A stretch of 64,000 bases of DNA from assembly GCA_021229015.1 (NCBI GenBank), contig CM037790.1, forward strand, positions 57,987,997 through 58,051,996. Direction: 5' to 3'. The position numbers and the translations under genes were made by a program. Positions 31,239 to 44,071 of the stretch are shown here, piece by piece. Within the stretch, counting starts at the first letter, position 1. Every line of letters begins with the position of its first letter. Origin of the DNA: Solen grandis (lineage: Eukaryota; Mollusca; Bivalvia; Adapedonta; Solenidae). The notes below the pieces were generated by a model. That model did not search any database and had not been told where the DNA came from. It worked only from the letters and a program-made list of their open reading frames with translations.

Positions 31239-31423
31239 GTAAGAATTGCAGTATGAACTTGTAATTGTATAAAATTAAGAGCATCTGTTTTCATTTTATA
31301 TGATCACAAGAAGAGAGTTTTCAAGAGGGGATGGCATCATTAAGTATAGATGATATTATTATTATTAACTATTATGTCATCATTTATTATAAAGCTGTTG
31401 GCTATTTGTGGAATGAAAATACC

Positions 31424-33154
31424 GTATAGCAGGTTATTTCTGTGGGAAATTTATTTCTGTTATTCTGCGGATGATCACAAATCCGTAGAAATAAAATCTG
31501 TGGAAATTAACTAAAAGTAAAAAAATACTCGCAGGATAAAATTCTTTAGATCCCTTCAGATCATTAGATACTGATCTACATGAAATACTGGTACACTGTT
31601 ACGGTATTTCTTTTATCATTATGAGTCTGTTACAGCTAGCATTAAAACAATACAACCAGTCATTGTAGTTATACCCCCCAAACGAAGTTTGGGGGGGTAT
31701 ATAGGAGTCACCCGGTGGTCGGTCGGTTGGTTGGTCAGTCAGTCGGTCCAGCGGTCTGTTGCATTATTGGAATTCAATACAACTTCATGCAATGATCAAG
31801 CACATGGAGAGGAAATGCAGTGCACAAGAACCATAACTCCATCTTGACTTATTACAGGGTTATTGCCCTTTGTATTTTTTCCTTGTCCGGAGTATAACTT
31901 GTAACCTTGTCCGGAGTATAAGTTGTAAAGTACTGATTGGATTTCAAAACAATTTCATACAATGGTCAAGCACAATGAGAGGAAGTGCAGTGCACAAGAT
32001 CCATAACTCTATCTATAGGAATTACAGAGTTATTGCCCTTTGTTACTTTTCCTTGTCCAGAGTATAACTTTTAAACTACTGGTTGGATTTCAAAACAATT
32101 TCATACAATGGTCAACCACAATATGAGGAAGTGCAGTGCACAAGAACCATAACTCTATCTATAGGAATTACAGAGTTATTTCCCTTTGTTACTTTTCCTT
32201 GTCCATAGCATAACTTGAAAAGAACTGGTTGGAATTCAAAACAATTTCATACAATTGTCAACCACAATAAGATGAAGTGCAGTGCACAAGAACCATAACT
32301 CTATCTATTGTAATTACAGAGTTATTGCCCTTTGTTACTTTTCCTTGTCCGGAGCTTAACTTTAAAACTACTGGTTGGAATTCAAAACAATTTCATACAA
32401 TGGTCAAGCACAACCTGTGTAACCCGGCCAAAAATCTGGAAAAAAAACTAATGTAAAAATGTCTTTTTCATACTCTTCTTCTTAATCCTAATAACTTCAT
32501 CATTTCTAAAGCAGTATTGCGGGGGTATTAATCACATTTAGTGATAGTTCTAGTTTTCACTAAATTGTTGAATGGTTTATAATTACAGGAAATGGATGAA
32601 AAGAACAGAGTAAAAATATGACAGTTGACCACATTTCATTGTATTTTCCCTTATTAATGGCACACAACATGTCACCTTCCAGGTTCATCTGGGGACGGGG
32701 AGGTTTTCCCACCCTTGGGGGTCTTAATTACATGCCAAACAATGCAAACTGTGCATATTTTCGCATGTATACCAATGGTTTGCTCTCTGATTAAATTGCC
32801 CTCGAAATTTATTCATAGTTGAGGATCTATATTATGTCATCATTTGAAAATCAATGAACATACAATTATAAGTCAAGTAATGGATTGACTCATGTCTGTT
32901 ATTAACTTATACCAAAGCAGGTGTTAAATTGTGTATGGTATGGTTGATGGTAGAGTATGTAAGATGTAATATAGAGTGATCTTCTTTAGGTGTAATACTT
33001 AGAATTAGAGATTTTGTTTGCTTTGAAAAGCAAGCACAGAAGTAACTTCTTCCTTGGGCAGAAATCGTTGAAAAATAATCTGCAGAAAAAAACTAACCCA
33101 TTTTTATGGTAAAAGCGCAGAATATTACATCCGCAGAAATAACCCGCTGTAAAG
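31424..33154. mobile_element. Inverted-repeat-ended element, host of a nested repeat element
   Basis: Left TATAGCAGGTTATTTCTG and right, inverted, TACAGCGGGTTATTTCTG, with further CTGCGGAT and GAAATAA motifs inside both ends. There is no transposase frame. The element at 31670-32556 lies inside it. No target duplication could be settled. Confidence 0.6.
31670..32556 (+). mobile_element. HINE-like element, CTAGTTT-end family (about 146-bp core)
   Basis: 5' hairpin ACCCCCCAAACG/AAGTTTGGGGGGGT, then GGTCGGTCGGTTGG microsatellite. Units hold CTTGTCCGGAGTATAACTT, GGATTTCAAAACAATTTC, GAAGTGCAGTGCACAAGA and GAGTTATTGCCCTTTG. 3' GCGGGGGTATTAATCAC, palindrome ATCACATTTAGTGAT, and AGTTCTAGTTTT. The 3' end is shared with 12610-13641. 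Confidence 0.85.
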
Positions 33155-33175
33155 TAGATATTAAAGTTAAGCTAT
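32557..33175. other. Remainder of the inverted-repeat element, no gene
   Basis: No coding signature; the right inverted end is at about 33105-33154. Confidence 0.4.
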
Positions 33176-33411
33176 TAGGTTCAAACAATTAGTTTGTTTA
33201 CATTCTAGCATCTTCTTTTCATAAGAATTCATCTTTATATTCATGACAATGTTTATAGCCATAATTTTTGGTCAAGTTCAATTATGGCTGATTTTAAAAA
33301 TAATTCTAGATATTTCTTGGATTACACTCTAGCATTTTCATTTCTTAAGCAATCATCTTCAAACATCATGACAATGTTTATAGCCATAATCTCTTGACCA
33401 AGTTTTATTCG
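33176..33411 (+). repeat. Degenerate core type C units
   Basis: Two units with GTTTACATTCTAGCATCTTC, ATGACAATGTTTATAGCCAT and TTAAGCAATCATCTTCAAAC. Confidence 0.6.
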
Positions 33412-35037
33412 CTAGAGTATTCAAAGAATCACATTAAGTTTTTTGTAGCACCCTTTTTTGTCACTGAATCTCTTATGGTATTATTTTGATATTTGGAATA
33501 CTTGTATGTGACCACCACTCCAACCTGTAGGCAAGAGGGGATAACTCTGTCATGGATTTTGACCAAATTATGCCCCTTTTTCACTTAGAATCTTGGTTAT
33601 GTTTTCTGTACCATCTCACTTTCTCACTGAACTCCTTAAGGTATTGTTTTGATACTTGGAATACTTGTAGATGACCACCACCCAACTTGTAGGCAAGAGG
33701 GTATAACTCTGTCATAGATTTTGACAAAATTATGGCCCTTTCCAACTTAGAATCTTGGGTTGATATTTTTGTACCACCTCACTTTATCACTGAACCCCTT
33801 GAAGTATTGTTTAAAACTTGTATATGACCACCATTCCAACCTGTAGATTTTGACCAAATTATGGCCCTTTTTCCACTTAGAATATGGTTAAAGTTTTTTT
33901 TTACAACATTTTTAAGTCTCCCAAACGATGCTTGGAGACTATTTGTTATTACTCTGCTTCTTCTCCTTCTTCTATTTTTTCTTCGTCTTCTTTCTTCTTC
34001 CGGCAACTTTATACGGGCCTTATCTCAAAGGCTGCTCGACCTATCTTTACACTTATAGTCACTGTACGCACACACTTTAAGTCCTCAATGAATAGTGGTG
34101 CTTTCCTCATTTTTGTAAATGGGGGTCCCTTGGGGTCAGGCCCCACCCCCTCAAAGATGGATTTTTGTATAAAAGATGTTTTGAGTTAAATATTTTAAAT
34201 TTTCAACCATGAATCATATACTTTTTTGTTCGTAAAAATGAGAAGATTGAATAGTACTACTTTTGTGTCCAAAGTCACCCAGGGGACAGTCCCCACTTTC
34301 TCACTTTTACCTATGACCTTATATATTAATAACTGTTCAGATCCCTACCGCGAAAGCATACATATTCTTGTTCCTCAGTATGAGGTGGATTGAATGGTAC
34401 TTTTTTATGTTCACATTGGTCACCAAAGGGTCAGGCTCCACCCCCGGAATTCTACTTATGACCTTATATCTCAAAAACTGTTCAGATCCCCACTTATAAA
34501 TCATATATATTCTTTTTCCATATGTTGAGACAGATTGAATTTTATTTCTTTAGTGTCCCTGAGGGGTTACTAAGGGGTCTGGCCCCACCCCGTCAATTTT
34601 ACTTCTGACCTTTATTTAAAAAAACATTAAGATCCCCACCCTTAAACCATATATATTCTTATTCCTCATGATCAGATGGATTGAATGGTACTGTATGATT
34701 GTCTAAGGAGTAACTTTGTAAACTTTTCGTACATACTCACTTTTTCACGGAACCCTTTGAGATATTGCCTTAAAACTTGGAATACCTTACATGTTACTTT
34801 CTGATAATACAGTGATTCTTATGTTGCCTTTTACTGCAATATATTTCTATATTCACAAGCATTAGAATAGTCGAGTGCACTGTCTTACGGAAAGCTCTTG
34901 TTTTGAAACTTGAAATACTTGTATATGACTACCATTCCTACCTGTAGGCAAGAGGGGATAACCCTGTAATGGATTTTGACTAAATTATGCCTCTTTTTCA
35001 ACTAAGAATCTCGGTTAAAGTTTTTGTATGACACTTT
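33412..35037 (+). mobile_element. HINE-like region, AGTATTCAAAG-start family with nested AAGTCTCC element
   Basis: The opening TTCGCTAGAGTATTCAAAG is related to the start at 19751. Units of about 160-170 bp hold CTTGGAATACTTGTATATGAC, CCTGTAGGCAAGAGGGGATA and TTTTGACCAAATTATGCCCC. A 3' end with CGAGTGCACTGTCTTACGG and AAAGCTCTTGTTTT is at 34872-34906, after which core units continue. At 33911 an AAGTCTCCCAAACGATGC...TTGGAGACT hairpin starts a nested element with core J units. Confidence 0.65.
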
Positions 35038-35811
35038 TAAGTCTCCCAAACTATGTATGGAGACTTATTGTTATTACTCCGTTACTTCTCCTCCTTCTTC
35101 TTCTTTTTTCAATCAGGCAACTTTGTACGAGCCATATCTCAGAGGCCGCTCGACCTATCTTTACAAACTTCACACACTTATAAACCTCAATGCTTTCTTG
35201 ATTTTTGTAAATGGGGGTCCCTTAGGGGTCGGGCTCAAAGTTGGATTTTGGCATTTTAGTTAGATATTTCAAATGTCCAACCCTGAATCATATACTTTTT
35301 GTTCCTTAAATGAGAAGATTGAATATTACTACTTTGGTTTTCCCCAAGGTCATCCAGGGGTCAGGCCCCACCTTCTAAATTTTACTTATGACCTTATGTC
35401 TTAAAAACTGTTCAGATCCCCACTCCTAAACCATATATATTCTTGTTCCTCATGATGAGATGGATTGAATGGAACTTTTTTGTTCACATAGGTCACCAAA
35501 GGGTCAGGCCACACCCCCTTAATTCTACTTATGACCTTATATCTCAAAAACTATTCAGATCCCCACCTATAAATCATATATATATTCTTGATCCTCATGA
35601 TGAGACAGATTGAAATGTATTTCTTTAGTGTCCCTGAGGGGTCATAAAGTCGTCTGACCCCAGCCTGTCAGTTTTACTGCTGACCTTTATTTAAAAAAAA
35701 AAAACAAAAAAAAAACATTGAGATCCCCACCCATAGCCATATATATTCTTGTTCCTCATGATCAGATGGATTGAATGATACTTTATGATTGTCTAAGGAG
35801 AAACGTTGTAA
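35036..35811 (+). mobile_element. AAGTCTCC-hairpin element, core type J
   Basis: 5' hairpin AAGTCTCCCAAACTATG/TATGGAGACTT. A CTTCTC-rich stretch, a GAGCCATATCTCAGAGGC block, and then three to four J units (CATATATATTCTTGTTCCTC, GTCAGGCCCCACC, CTTATATCTCAAAAACTG) follow. It is interrupted or ended by the LINE at 35824. Confidence 0.7.
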
Positions 35812-35823
35812 ACTTTTTATACT
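35812..35823. repeat. LINE target-site duplication, left copy
   Basis: ACTTTTTATACT, repeated exactly at 44305-44316. Confidence 0.9.
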
Positions 35824-36226
35824 ATTTTATTTATTTTATTTTTTTTTTATTTTTTTTTTTTTTAACCACTTTATTTTCCTCGTCATAGAAGCAAAAGGGT
35901 CGAGGCCATCCCCGTTGCTCCGTACAATATAACTGCATATAACTATGTTCATATAAACATACATGTAAATTACATCATATACCTAATGCAATATTTATTT
36001 TTTAGCTTTGTGTCAATTATTAACAAAGTGGTAGTTTAAATTATATAATAGAAGTAATACAAAGTTAAGATAAAGAAGAAGAAGAAAAAACATCAATTTG
36101 CCTTTCCTACATAGAATTATAAAGCAATAAAAATCTATATTGGTATACTTATTTAAGTCCATACAACATAAGTAAAGTAAAGCATCTGTACCTTATTATG
36201 TCCGTGTTGAAAATACTGTTTAAGAT
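35824..36226 (-). other. LINE 3' UTR and poly(A) tail
   Basis: Non-coding stretch after the LINE stop codon, closed by a T-rich plus-strand tract (35824-35863) that is the A tail of the inserted RNA. Confidence 0.75.
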
Positions 36227-36519
36227 TTAAACATTATCTAATGTGTTGCTTAGAAGTTGTTTCCATTGGGAATCAAAGCGGTTCCTATCCTCTAATTTTA
36301 ATGTGTTGGCGTATATTGTGTATTGTTGTGTAATATAAGCTACTGCTAAATCATTTGTTGGTTTAAGTTTTATAACCCTACTGTGATATAAGAATTTTTT
36401 AGTAAATAATATTAAAAGATATTCCACCATACATGTGTCGTTTAATACATCAAATAAGAAATCTACTTTCCCTATATTTGCTATTTTTGAATTAACTTGT
36501 TTTACTGTGATCCCTTTTA
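36227..36519 (-). pseudogene. LINE ORF2, C-terminal segment
   Basis: Minus-strand text VNSKIANIGKVDFLFDVLND, then SRVIKLKPTNDLAVAYITQQ and a stop near 36227. It follows the zinc-knuckle segment at 38807 once two insertions are removed. It is typical of the tail after the RVT zinc-binding region of L1/Tx1-like ORF2. Confidence 0.75.
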
Positions 36520-37550
36520 GCTCACATGAGCACAACGTGCTCAAGGTGAGCTTTTCTGATCGCCTTTCGTCCGGCGTCCGGCGTCAACAATTGCTTCAAA
36601 CAACATCTCCTCCTAAATGACTTGGCCAATTTAAAAAATATTTTGCAGAAATGTTCCTTGGATGAAGCTCTACTAAAGTTGTATTAATGGTTCTGGTCCA
36701 TTGCATAATTAGGTCACAGGAGCTAAAAATAGATTTTAAAAATGCAAACTTTGAAAATCTTCTTCTGCAAAACTGCAAGGCCTAGAGCTTAGATATTTGG
36801 TATGTAGCATCATCTTATGGGCCATAACCAAGATTGTACAAATCATAGCCCTACGGTGATAAATGCCCCCGCACCAGGGGTCACTTGTTTTACATAGAGT
36901 TATATAGGAAAATATTTAAAAATCTTCTTCTATGATTCCATTAGGCCTAGAGCTTAGATATTTGGTATGAAGCATCATCTTATGGTTCATTACCAAGATT
37001 GTTCAAATCATAGCCCTATGGTGATAAATGTCCCTGCACCAGGGGTCACTTGTTTTACATAGATTTATATAGGAAAAACTTTAAAAATCTTCTTCTATGA
37101 ATCCATAAGGCCTAGAGCTTAGATATTTGGTATGTAGCATCATCTAATGGTTCATTACCAAGATTGTTCAAATCATGACCCTATGGTGATAAATACCCCC
37201 ACACCAGGGGTCACTTGTTTAACATAGAGTTATATAGGAAAATCTTTAAAAATCTTCTTCTATGAATCCATAAGGCCTAGAGATTAGATATTTGGTATGT
37301 AGCATCATCTTATAGTTCATTACCAAGATTTTCAAAATGGTGGCCCTTTGGAGATAAATGACCCCACACTAAGTCTTCTCCTCTGAAACCATAAGGCCCA
37401 GTGCTTATATATTTGGTGTGTAGTATTGTCAGGGCTAAAATGTTTAAGATTGAGTTATATCAGAATTCTTGTCTGTTTAAAAACCTTGTAATCAGTTGTA
37501 GCAATGGTACTCAGGTGAGCGTTTCAGGGCCATCATGGCCCTCTTGTTTA
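36520..37550 (+). mobile_element. HINE-like element (core B) inside the LINE
   Basis: 5' TTTTAGCTCACATGAGCACA with hairpin, CGTCCGGCGTCCGGCG, and five core B units. 3' CTCAGGTGAGCGTTTCAGG and GGGCCATCATGGCCC plus TCTTGTTT. The LINE coding sense continues directly on both sides, which gives the empty site: T-rich, no evident duplication. Confidence 0.9.
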
Positions 37551-37560
37551 TAATACTCTG

Positions 37561-38806
37561 GCATACATGCCATATTTTCAGTATGTCTCCCAGGGAGGTT
37601 TTGAAATTTTCACAGGGAGATTTGGGGTCCAGCCAGGGAGATTTTACGACATATATCAAAAAGAGACGTTATTATTAAAAAAATATATAAAAAAATACCC
37701 ATTTGATTACCCTCCATTAAATTCATTAACAGTTTATATTATATACTGTGTATTGCATTAATGAAAATACCTTTAAAAAGAATATCTAAAAAAATCTCAA
37801 AATTTATTAATAGATATCTTATTCAAATAGCAACTTAACTTTCCACAAGCACCATTTCACATTAAATGCAACACTACCTTGTAACAAATCAGAGGTCATG
37901 CCACTTACATCAAACACATTTAAATTGATACAGTATCTTTGATTTATTGAATGATTTCTGATCATATGGTTTTAATCAATGGGGATGAATAAAGAGTCAG
38001 ATCATATTTAATAATATTTTCACCTTCTGTCTGTTTTTTTTTTTGTTTTTTTTTTCATAATTAAACTGCTTTTAGCTAAAATATTATTTCGCTGAAAATA
38101 TTTATCGTGTACGGTATGGTGATATGAAGTGGTTACCCAACTCTTCCGATCAGCACATTCTCATTATAGTAAATCATTCAGCAGACGATATCCGTTGTCA
38201 ATCAAATCAGCGTCGGTGTGAAAATTGCACTTCATTTGCAATTTACCGCTAGCTGAGGTGTACTTTATATGATGTGTCTATATGACGAGTTTTGTTAAGA
38301 TTTAAATGATTGGTAAACAGCTGATCTAATTATCATTTATTGTTTACACTTCCGGTAAGTAAGGATTAGCTATTCTCCGGGACCTTTTTATCCCTGGTAA
38401 GATATACTAAAGCAATCATTTACGTCTTTATTACGATGTACCAAATGCATTCTAACCTTACTCATTCTAGCTTTAGTATTGCCTTGATAGCTGCTAATGA
38501 CCCGACGATAATTGTTTCAACTGATAGACTGGCGAATCTGCTACCTGTCTGAATCACGCAATTTGATTGGATAAGGACAATCACACATTGCTTGTGGCTG
38601 TGTACAGCACACTGGTCAGGATTGATACTAACACATGTTCTTACGTAACCTTCCTGATGCTGTATCATAGTTTGGTAATAGAATGGATTATACTGAGTTC
38701 AAAGATTTCAGTCAGACCGGGAGATTTTCACCTCCCGGCGGGAGATCGGGAGACGAGTTGAAATCCCGGGAGATTTAATCTCCCGGCGGGAGATATGGCA
38801 TGTATG
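37561..38806. mobile_element. TIR DNA element with 4-bp duplication inside the LINE
   Basis: Ends GCATACATGCCATAT and, inverted, the same 15 bases, flanked by TCTG at 37557-37560 and 38807-38810. Both subterminal regions contain CTCCC...GGGAG palindromic motifs (GGGAGATTT, CTCCCGGCGGGAGAT). 1246 bp, AT-rich, no transposase recognised. Superfamily not assigned. Confidence 0.85.
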
Positions 38807-40838
38807 CTCTGGCTAAAGTGACACTCCCATAGTAGATGAACAATAGTTTCTTTATCAGTTCTACAAAAAGAACATCTATTACTATCTAATATTTTCATTT
38901 TGTTAAGAAGGTCGTTTGTTCCAAGGATTCTGTGATTAATCCTATACTGAAACCATTGTAAGTTTGAGGAAATCGCTTTCACAAAAGGATGTAAATAGAT
39001 CTTTTCCCAATCATTTTTTGCTAGCTTTATTTTTAATTCATTTTCACATTTTGTTTGACTTGTTGGAACATTCGAATTGATGTTAAGACTGTTATATATT
39101 GTTTTAGCACAAGATGCGCATGTAATAATTACTTTCATTAATGGTGGTAATATTGGTTTATATTGCTGTATTGAAAGTTTTTCTTGCGAAATATTACTTC
39201 TTTTAAGAAAAAGTTTTGTTGCTCTTACTAATCCCTGGTAACGTAGGAAGTTAATTTTAATTTTATAAGTAGCAGAAAGTGATTCCATAGATAAGAAATC
39301 ACCATTACTATCCACTATATCACCTGTATTCAAAATTCCTGCATTAAACCACTGTTTAAAAAATATGCTTTTTGAATCAATTGTGATATGCTCGTTGTAA
39401 AAGATAGGATAGTTTAAAATTTCAGATTGAATATACTTAGGATTTGCAAACATATCAATATAAGCTGCAATAGTGTCTTTCCAAAATTTGTTTTTTTAAA
39501 CTTGAATGTAATGTTAAAGCATAATCTTTGCCCAATGTTAAGAGTTTATAAAAATCCCTAAAAGCTACATTTTGCCATTTACCACCTACACTGCAAAGTC
39601 TTTTCAACCACGTAAATTTTAGAGCTGAAATAAATGATTTTACATTTACCATTTTAAGACCACCTTAATAGTATTCTTTACCACAATATTAGATTTAATT
39701 TTGTAAACACCATTCCATACAAATTCAAAAAGTAAACCATTGAGATGTGTAATAAATTGAAGAGATGGATTTGGTAAGGACATAAACAAGTGGTTAAAAA
39801 GAGCAATAATAAGGGTTTTCACAACAGTAATTCTACCTATGGGAGTGAGAATTCTTCTCTTCCAATGTGATAAAACTGAGATTTTCTTAGTTTTATCAAA
39901 GTTCACTTTTAAACTAGACATTTTTGAAAAACAAGTAAGTGTACATAATGTATTGTTTAGTGACTCCTCTGAACTGTCTAGGATTATTGTTGTATCGTCA
40001 GCAAACTGAGATTTTTATGTTCTACATCATTAATTAATGCCTTTTATCTTTTTTTGTTGTCTTATACTAAGGGATAAGATTTCTGCACTTAAAATAAAAA
40101 TATAACATGCCAGCGGATCCCCTTGTCTACAGCCTCTTTGAATGGGGAAAAAATTGGAAAAGTAACCACATTGAGTAACACTTGATTGAGCATCCTTGTA
40201 TAAAATATTAAACCATTTCTTTATGTCTGGACCGAAGTTAAAAACATCTAAAGTTTTATAGATAAAATTACACGAAAGTGAGTCTAAAGCCTTTTCAAAA
40301 TTTATCAGAAGGAGCAACCCTGGGATATCTTTATCTTCAATGTATTGCATAATGTTATATATTAATCTTATATTTTCTCCAATAAATCTGCCTTTTATAA
40401 ACCCTGTTTGATCTTTATTTATTTGTTTATCCAAATATCTCTTCAATTGATTAGCTGTACAGCCCGACCCAATTTTATAGACGGTGTTTAAGAGAGTTAT
40501 AGGCCTCCAATTTTTTAACTGGTTTCTGGGTTTATTTCCTTTCGGTATGCAAGTAATAATACCTTGTTTCTGAGTTACAGCTAATTGACCAGATTCAAAT
40601 GCATTGTTCAATGACTGAACTACAAAAATGCCAATTTTTTTCCAAAAACACTTAAGAAATTCTGCAGTGAAACCAGAGATACCTGGACTTTTGTTATTTG
40701 ACATATTTTTTAAAACAAATGACGCTTCTTGAAGACTTATTGGACCTTCAAGATCACTACTCTCTTTTTTTGATAGTTTCGGTATGTATCCAACCTTTAA
40801 GAAGTCATTGAATGAATCATCCATTGAAGATTTTTCAC
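38807..40838 (-). pseudogene. LINE ORF2, reverse transcriptase and zinc-knuckle part
   Basis: From 40838 downward the minus strand reads an RT domain: NNKSPGISGFTAEFLKCF, NWRPITLLNTVYKIG, QINKDQTGFIKGRFIGENIR, LLLLINFEKALDSLS (first catalytic Asp replaced by Asn), and IQRGCRQGDPLACYIF. FADD at about 39990 follows in another frame after a frameshift near 40020. Past the RT come KRRILTPIGRITVVKTLII and a CSFC...HLLWEC zinc knuckle (38830-38890). Frameshifts near 40020, 39650 and 39455 make it non-coding. Confidence 0.9.
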
Positions 40839-42192
40839 TTTTTAGCTCACCTGAGCACAAAGTGCTCAAGGTGAGCTTTTGTGATCGCCCTTCGTCCGGC
40901 GTCCGTCGTCGTCCGTCGTGCGTAGTGCGACGTGCGTCGTGCGTCGTGTGTCGTCAACAATTTGCTTTAAACGACATCTCCTCTGAAACCACTGGACAGA
41001 ATTTAATGAAACTTGGCAGGAATGTTCCTTGGGTGAGGCTCTACAAAAGTTGCTAAAATAAAGTTGATCCATGAAGAACTCTGGTTGCCATGGCAACAAA
41101 AAGAAAAATAATTTGAAAACTTTAAAAATCATCTTCTTCAAAACTACTGGCCAGATTTTAAAATAAATTGGTACAGATGTTCCTTGGGTCAACCTCTACC
41201 AAAGTTGCTAAAATTATTCCGATCCGTAAAAAAACATGGCCGCCAGGGGCGGGGCTTATTTGCCTTATATGTATATAGAGAAACCTTTAAACAGCATCTC
41301 CTCTGAAACCACAGGACAGAATTTGATTAAACTTGGCAGGGATGATCCTTGGGTCAACCTTCACAAAAGTTGCTAAAATAAACTTGATCCATGTAGAACT
41401 CTGGTTGCCATGGCAACAAAAAGGAGAAAAAAATGAAAACTTTAAAAATCATCTTCTTCAAAACTACTTGCCAGATTATAAATTAAAATGGTACAGATGT
41501 TCCTTGGGTCAACCTCTACCAAAGTTGCTAAAATTATTCCGATCCGTAAAAAAACATGGCCGCCAGGGGCGGGGCTTATTTGCCTTATATGTATATAGAG
41601 AAACCTTTAAACAACATCTCCTCTGAAACCACTGGACAGAATTTGATTAAACTTGGCAGGGATGATCCTTGGGTCAACCTTCACAAAAGTTGCTAAAATA
41701 AACTTGATCCATGTAGAACTCTGGTTACCATGGCAACAAAAAAAAAAAAAACTTTAAAAATCATCTTCTTCAAAACTACCGGCCAGATTTTAAAATAAAT
41801 TGGTACAGATATTCCTTGGGCCAACCTCTACCAAAGTTGCTAAAATTATTCCGATTCGTAAATAAACAAGGCCGCCAGGGGCGGGGCTTATTTGCCTTAT
41901 ATGTATATAGAGAAACCTTTAAACAAGATCTCCTCTGAAACCACTGGACAGGTTTAGATTTAACTTGGCAGGGATGATCCTTGGGTCAACCTTCACAAAA
42001 GTTGCTAAAATAAACTTGATCCATGTAGAACTCTGGTTGCCATGGCAACAAAAAGAAAAAAAATATGAAAACTTTAAAAATCATCTTCTTCAAAACTACT
42101 GGCCAGATTTTAAAATAAATTGGTACAGATGTTCCTTGGGTCAACCTATTTATCTCAGGTGAGCGATTTAGGGCCATCATGGGCCTCTTGTT
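40839..42192 (+). mobile_element. HINE-like element (core A) inside the LINE
   Basis: 5' TTTTTAGCTCACCTGAGCAC with hairpin, and a CGTCCGTCG/GTGCGTCGTG microsatellite. Four 300-320-bp core A units hold GATCCGTAAAAAAACATGGC, CGCCAGGGGCGGGGCTTATT and GCCTTATATGTATATAGAG. 3' CTCAGGTGAGCGATTTAGG and GGGCCATCATGGGCC plus TCTTGTTTT. Near-identical to 1362-2388. Confidence 0.92.
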
Positions 42193-42524
42193 TTATTTAA
42201 GTAAAGCATTTTATAAAAGTGTGCTATTTCGCTTAAAATTTCTGTTTGGTTTGAAATGACGTCATTGTTTTCCTTAAGAATTGAATTAATAGTTTTTGAG
42301 GCATAATTATTTTGTTCTAATTTACAAAAGAATTTTGATGGTTTTTCACCTTCCACTGTCCATTTTGTTTTTGATCTAATAAGATTGCCTTTAAGTTTGT
42401 CATCTTGAATATTCCTAAATTCATCCCTAAGTAATTCTAATTGACTTATGTTTTCGCTATTTAGGGTATTCTCAATATTTTCAATATTTTGCAGTATTGT
42501 TTTTTCTCTATCGTTTCTAACTTT
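42193..42524 (-). pseudogene. LINE ORF2, segment upstream of RT
   Basis: Minus-strand text SQLELLRDEFRNIQDDKLKG, then SKTKWTVEGEKPSKFFCKLE and ILSEIAHFYKMLYLNK, the classical linker (W..EGE..KFF..LE) just before the RT of L1-type elements. Confidence 0.85.
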
Positions 42525-44071
42525 TTAGCTCACCTGAGCACAAAGTGCTCAAGGTGAGCTTTTGTGATCGTCCGTCGTCATGCGTCGTCTGTTGTGCGTC
42601 GTCCGTCGTCAACAGTTTGCTTTAAACGACATCTCCTCTGAAACCGCTGGACAGAATTTAATGAAACTTGGCAGGGATGATCCTTGGGTGAGACTCTACA
42701 AAAGTTGCTAAAATAAAGTTGATCCATGAAGAACTCTGGTTGCCATGGCTACAAAAAGAAAAATAATTTGAAAACTTTAAAAATCATCTCCTTCAAAACT
42801 ACTGGCCAGATTTCAAAATAATTTGGTACAGATGTTCCTTGGGTCAACCTCTACCAAAGTTGCTAAAATTATTCCGATCCGTAAAAAAACCGGGGTTTCC
42901 TTATATTATAGAGAAACCTTTAAACAACATCTCCTCTGAAACCACTGGACAGAATTTGATTAAACTTGGCAGGGATGATCCTTGGGTCAACCTTCACAAA
43001 AGTTGCTAAAATAAACTTGATCCATGTAGAACTGTGGTTGCCATGGCAACAAAAAGAAGAAAAAAAATGAAAACTTTAAAAATCATCTCCTTCAAAACTA
43101 CTGGCCAGATTTCAAAATAATTTGGTACAGATGTTCCTTGGGTCAACCTCTACCAAATTTGCTAATATTATTCCGATCCGTAAAAAACATGGCCGCCAGG
43201 GGCGGGACTTATTTGCCTTATATGTATATAGAGAAACCTTTAAACAACATCTCCTCTGAAACCACTTGACAGAATTTGATTAAACTTGGCAGGGATGATC
43301 CTTGGGTCAACCTTCACAAAAGTTGCTAAAATAAACTTGATCCATGTAGAACTGTGGTTGCCATGGCAACAAAAAGAAAAATAATTTGAAAACTTTAAAA
43401 ATCATCTTCTTCAAAACTACTGGCCAGATTTTAAAATAAATTGGTACAGATGTTCCTTGGGTCAACCTCTACCAAATTTGCTAAAATTATTCCGATCTGT
43501 AAAAAAACATGGCCGCCAGGGGCGGGACTTATTTGCCTTATATGTATATAGAGAAACCTTTAAACAACATCTCCTCTGAAACCACTTGACAGAATTTGAT
43601 TAAACTTGGCAGGGATGATCCTTGGGTCAACCTCCACAAAAGTTGCTAAAATAATCTTGATCCATGTAGAACTGTGGTTGCCATGGCAACAAAAAGAAAA
43701 AAAAATGAAAACTTTAAAAATCATCTTCTTCAAAACTACTGGCCAGATTTTAAAATAAATTGGTACAGATGTTCCTTGGGTCAACCTCTACCAAATTTGC
43801 TAAAATTATTCCGATCCGTAAAAAAACATGGCCGTCAGGGGCGGGGCTTATTTGCCTTATATGTATATAGAGAAACCTTTAAACAGCATCTCCTCTGAAA
43901 CCACTGGACAGAATTTGTGGTTGCCATGGCAACAAAAAAAAAAATGAAAACTTTAAAAATCATCTTCTTCAAAACTACTGGCCAGATTTTAAAATAAATT
44001 GGTACAGATGTTCCTTGGGTCAACCTATTTATCTCAGGTGAGCGATTTAGGGCCATCATGGGCCTCTTGTT
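42525..44071 (+). mobile_element. HINE-like element (core A) inside the LINE
   Basis: 5' TTTTTAGCTCACCTGAGCAC with hairpin, GTCCGTCGTC microsatellite, and five core A units; the last is shortened (43865-43990). 3' palindrome GGGCCATCATGGGCC plus TCTTGTTT. The LINE sense continues on both sides. Confidence 0.92.

Noticed and set aside
33779..34189. Arg/Lys-rich or Ser/Phe-rich frames around 33779-34189
   Set aside because: They arise from a CTTCTT-rich tract after an AAGTCTCC hairpin and contain no protein signature.
42241..42480. Separate host gene between the HINE-like elements
   Set aside because: The minus-strand text is the LINE linker and joins neighbouring LINE segments.
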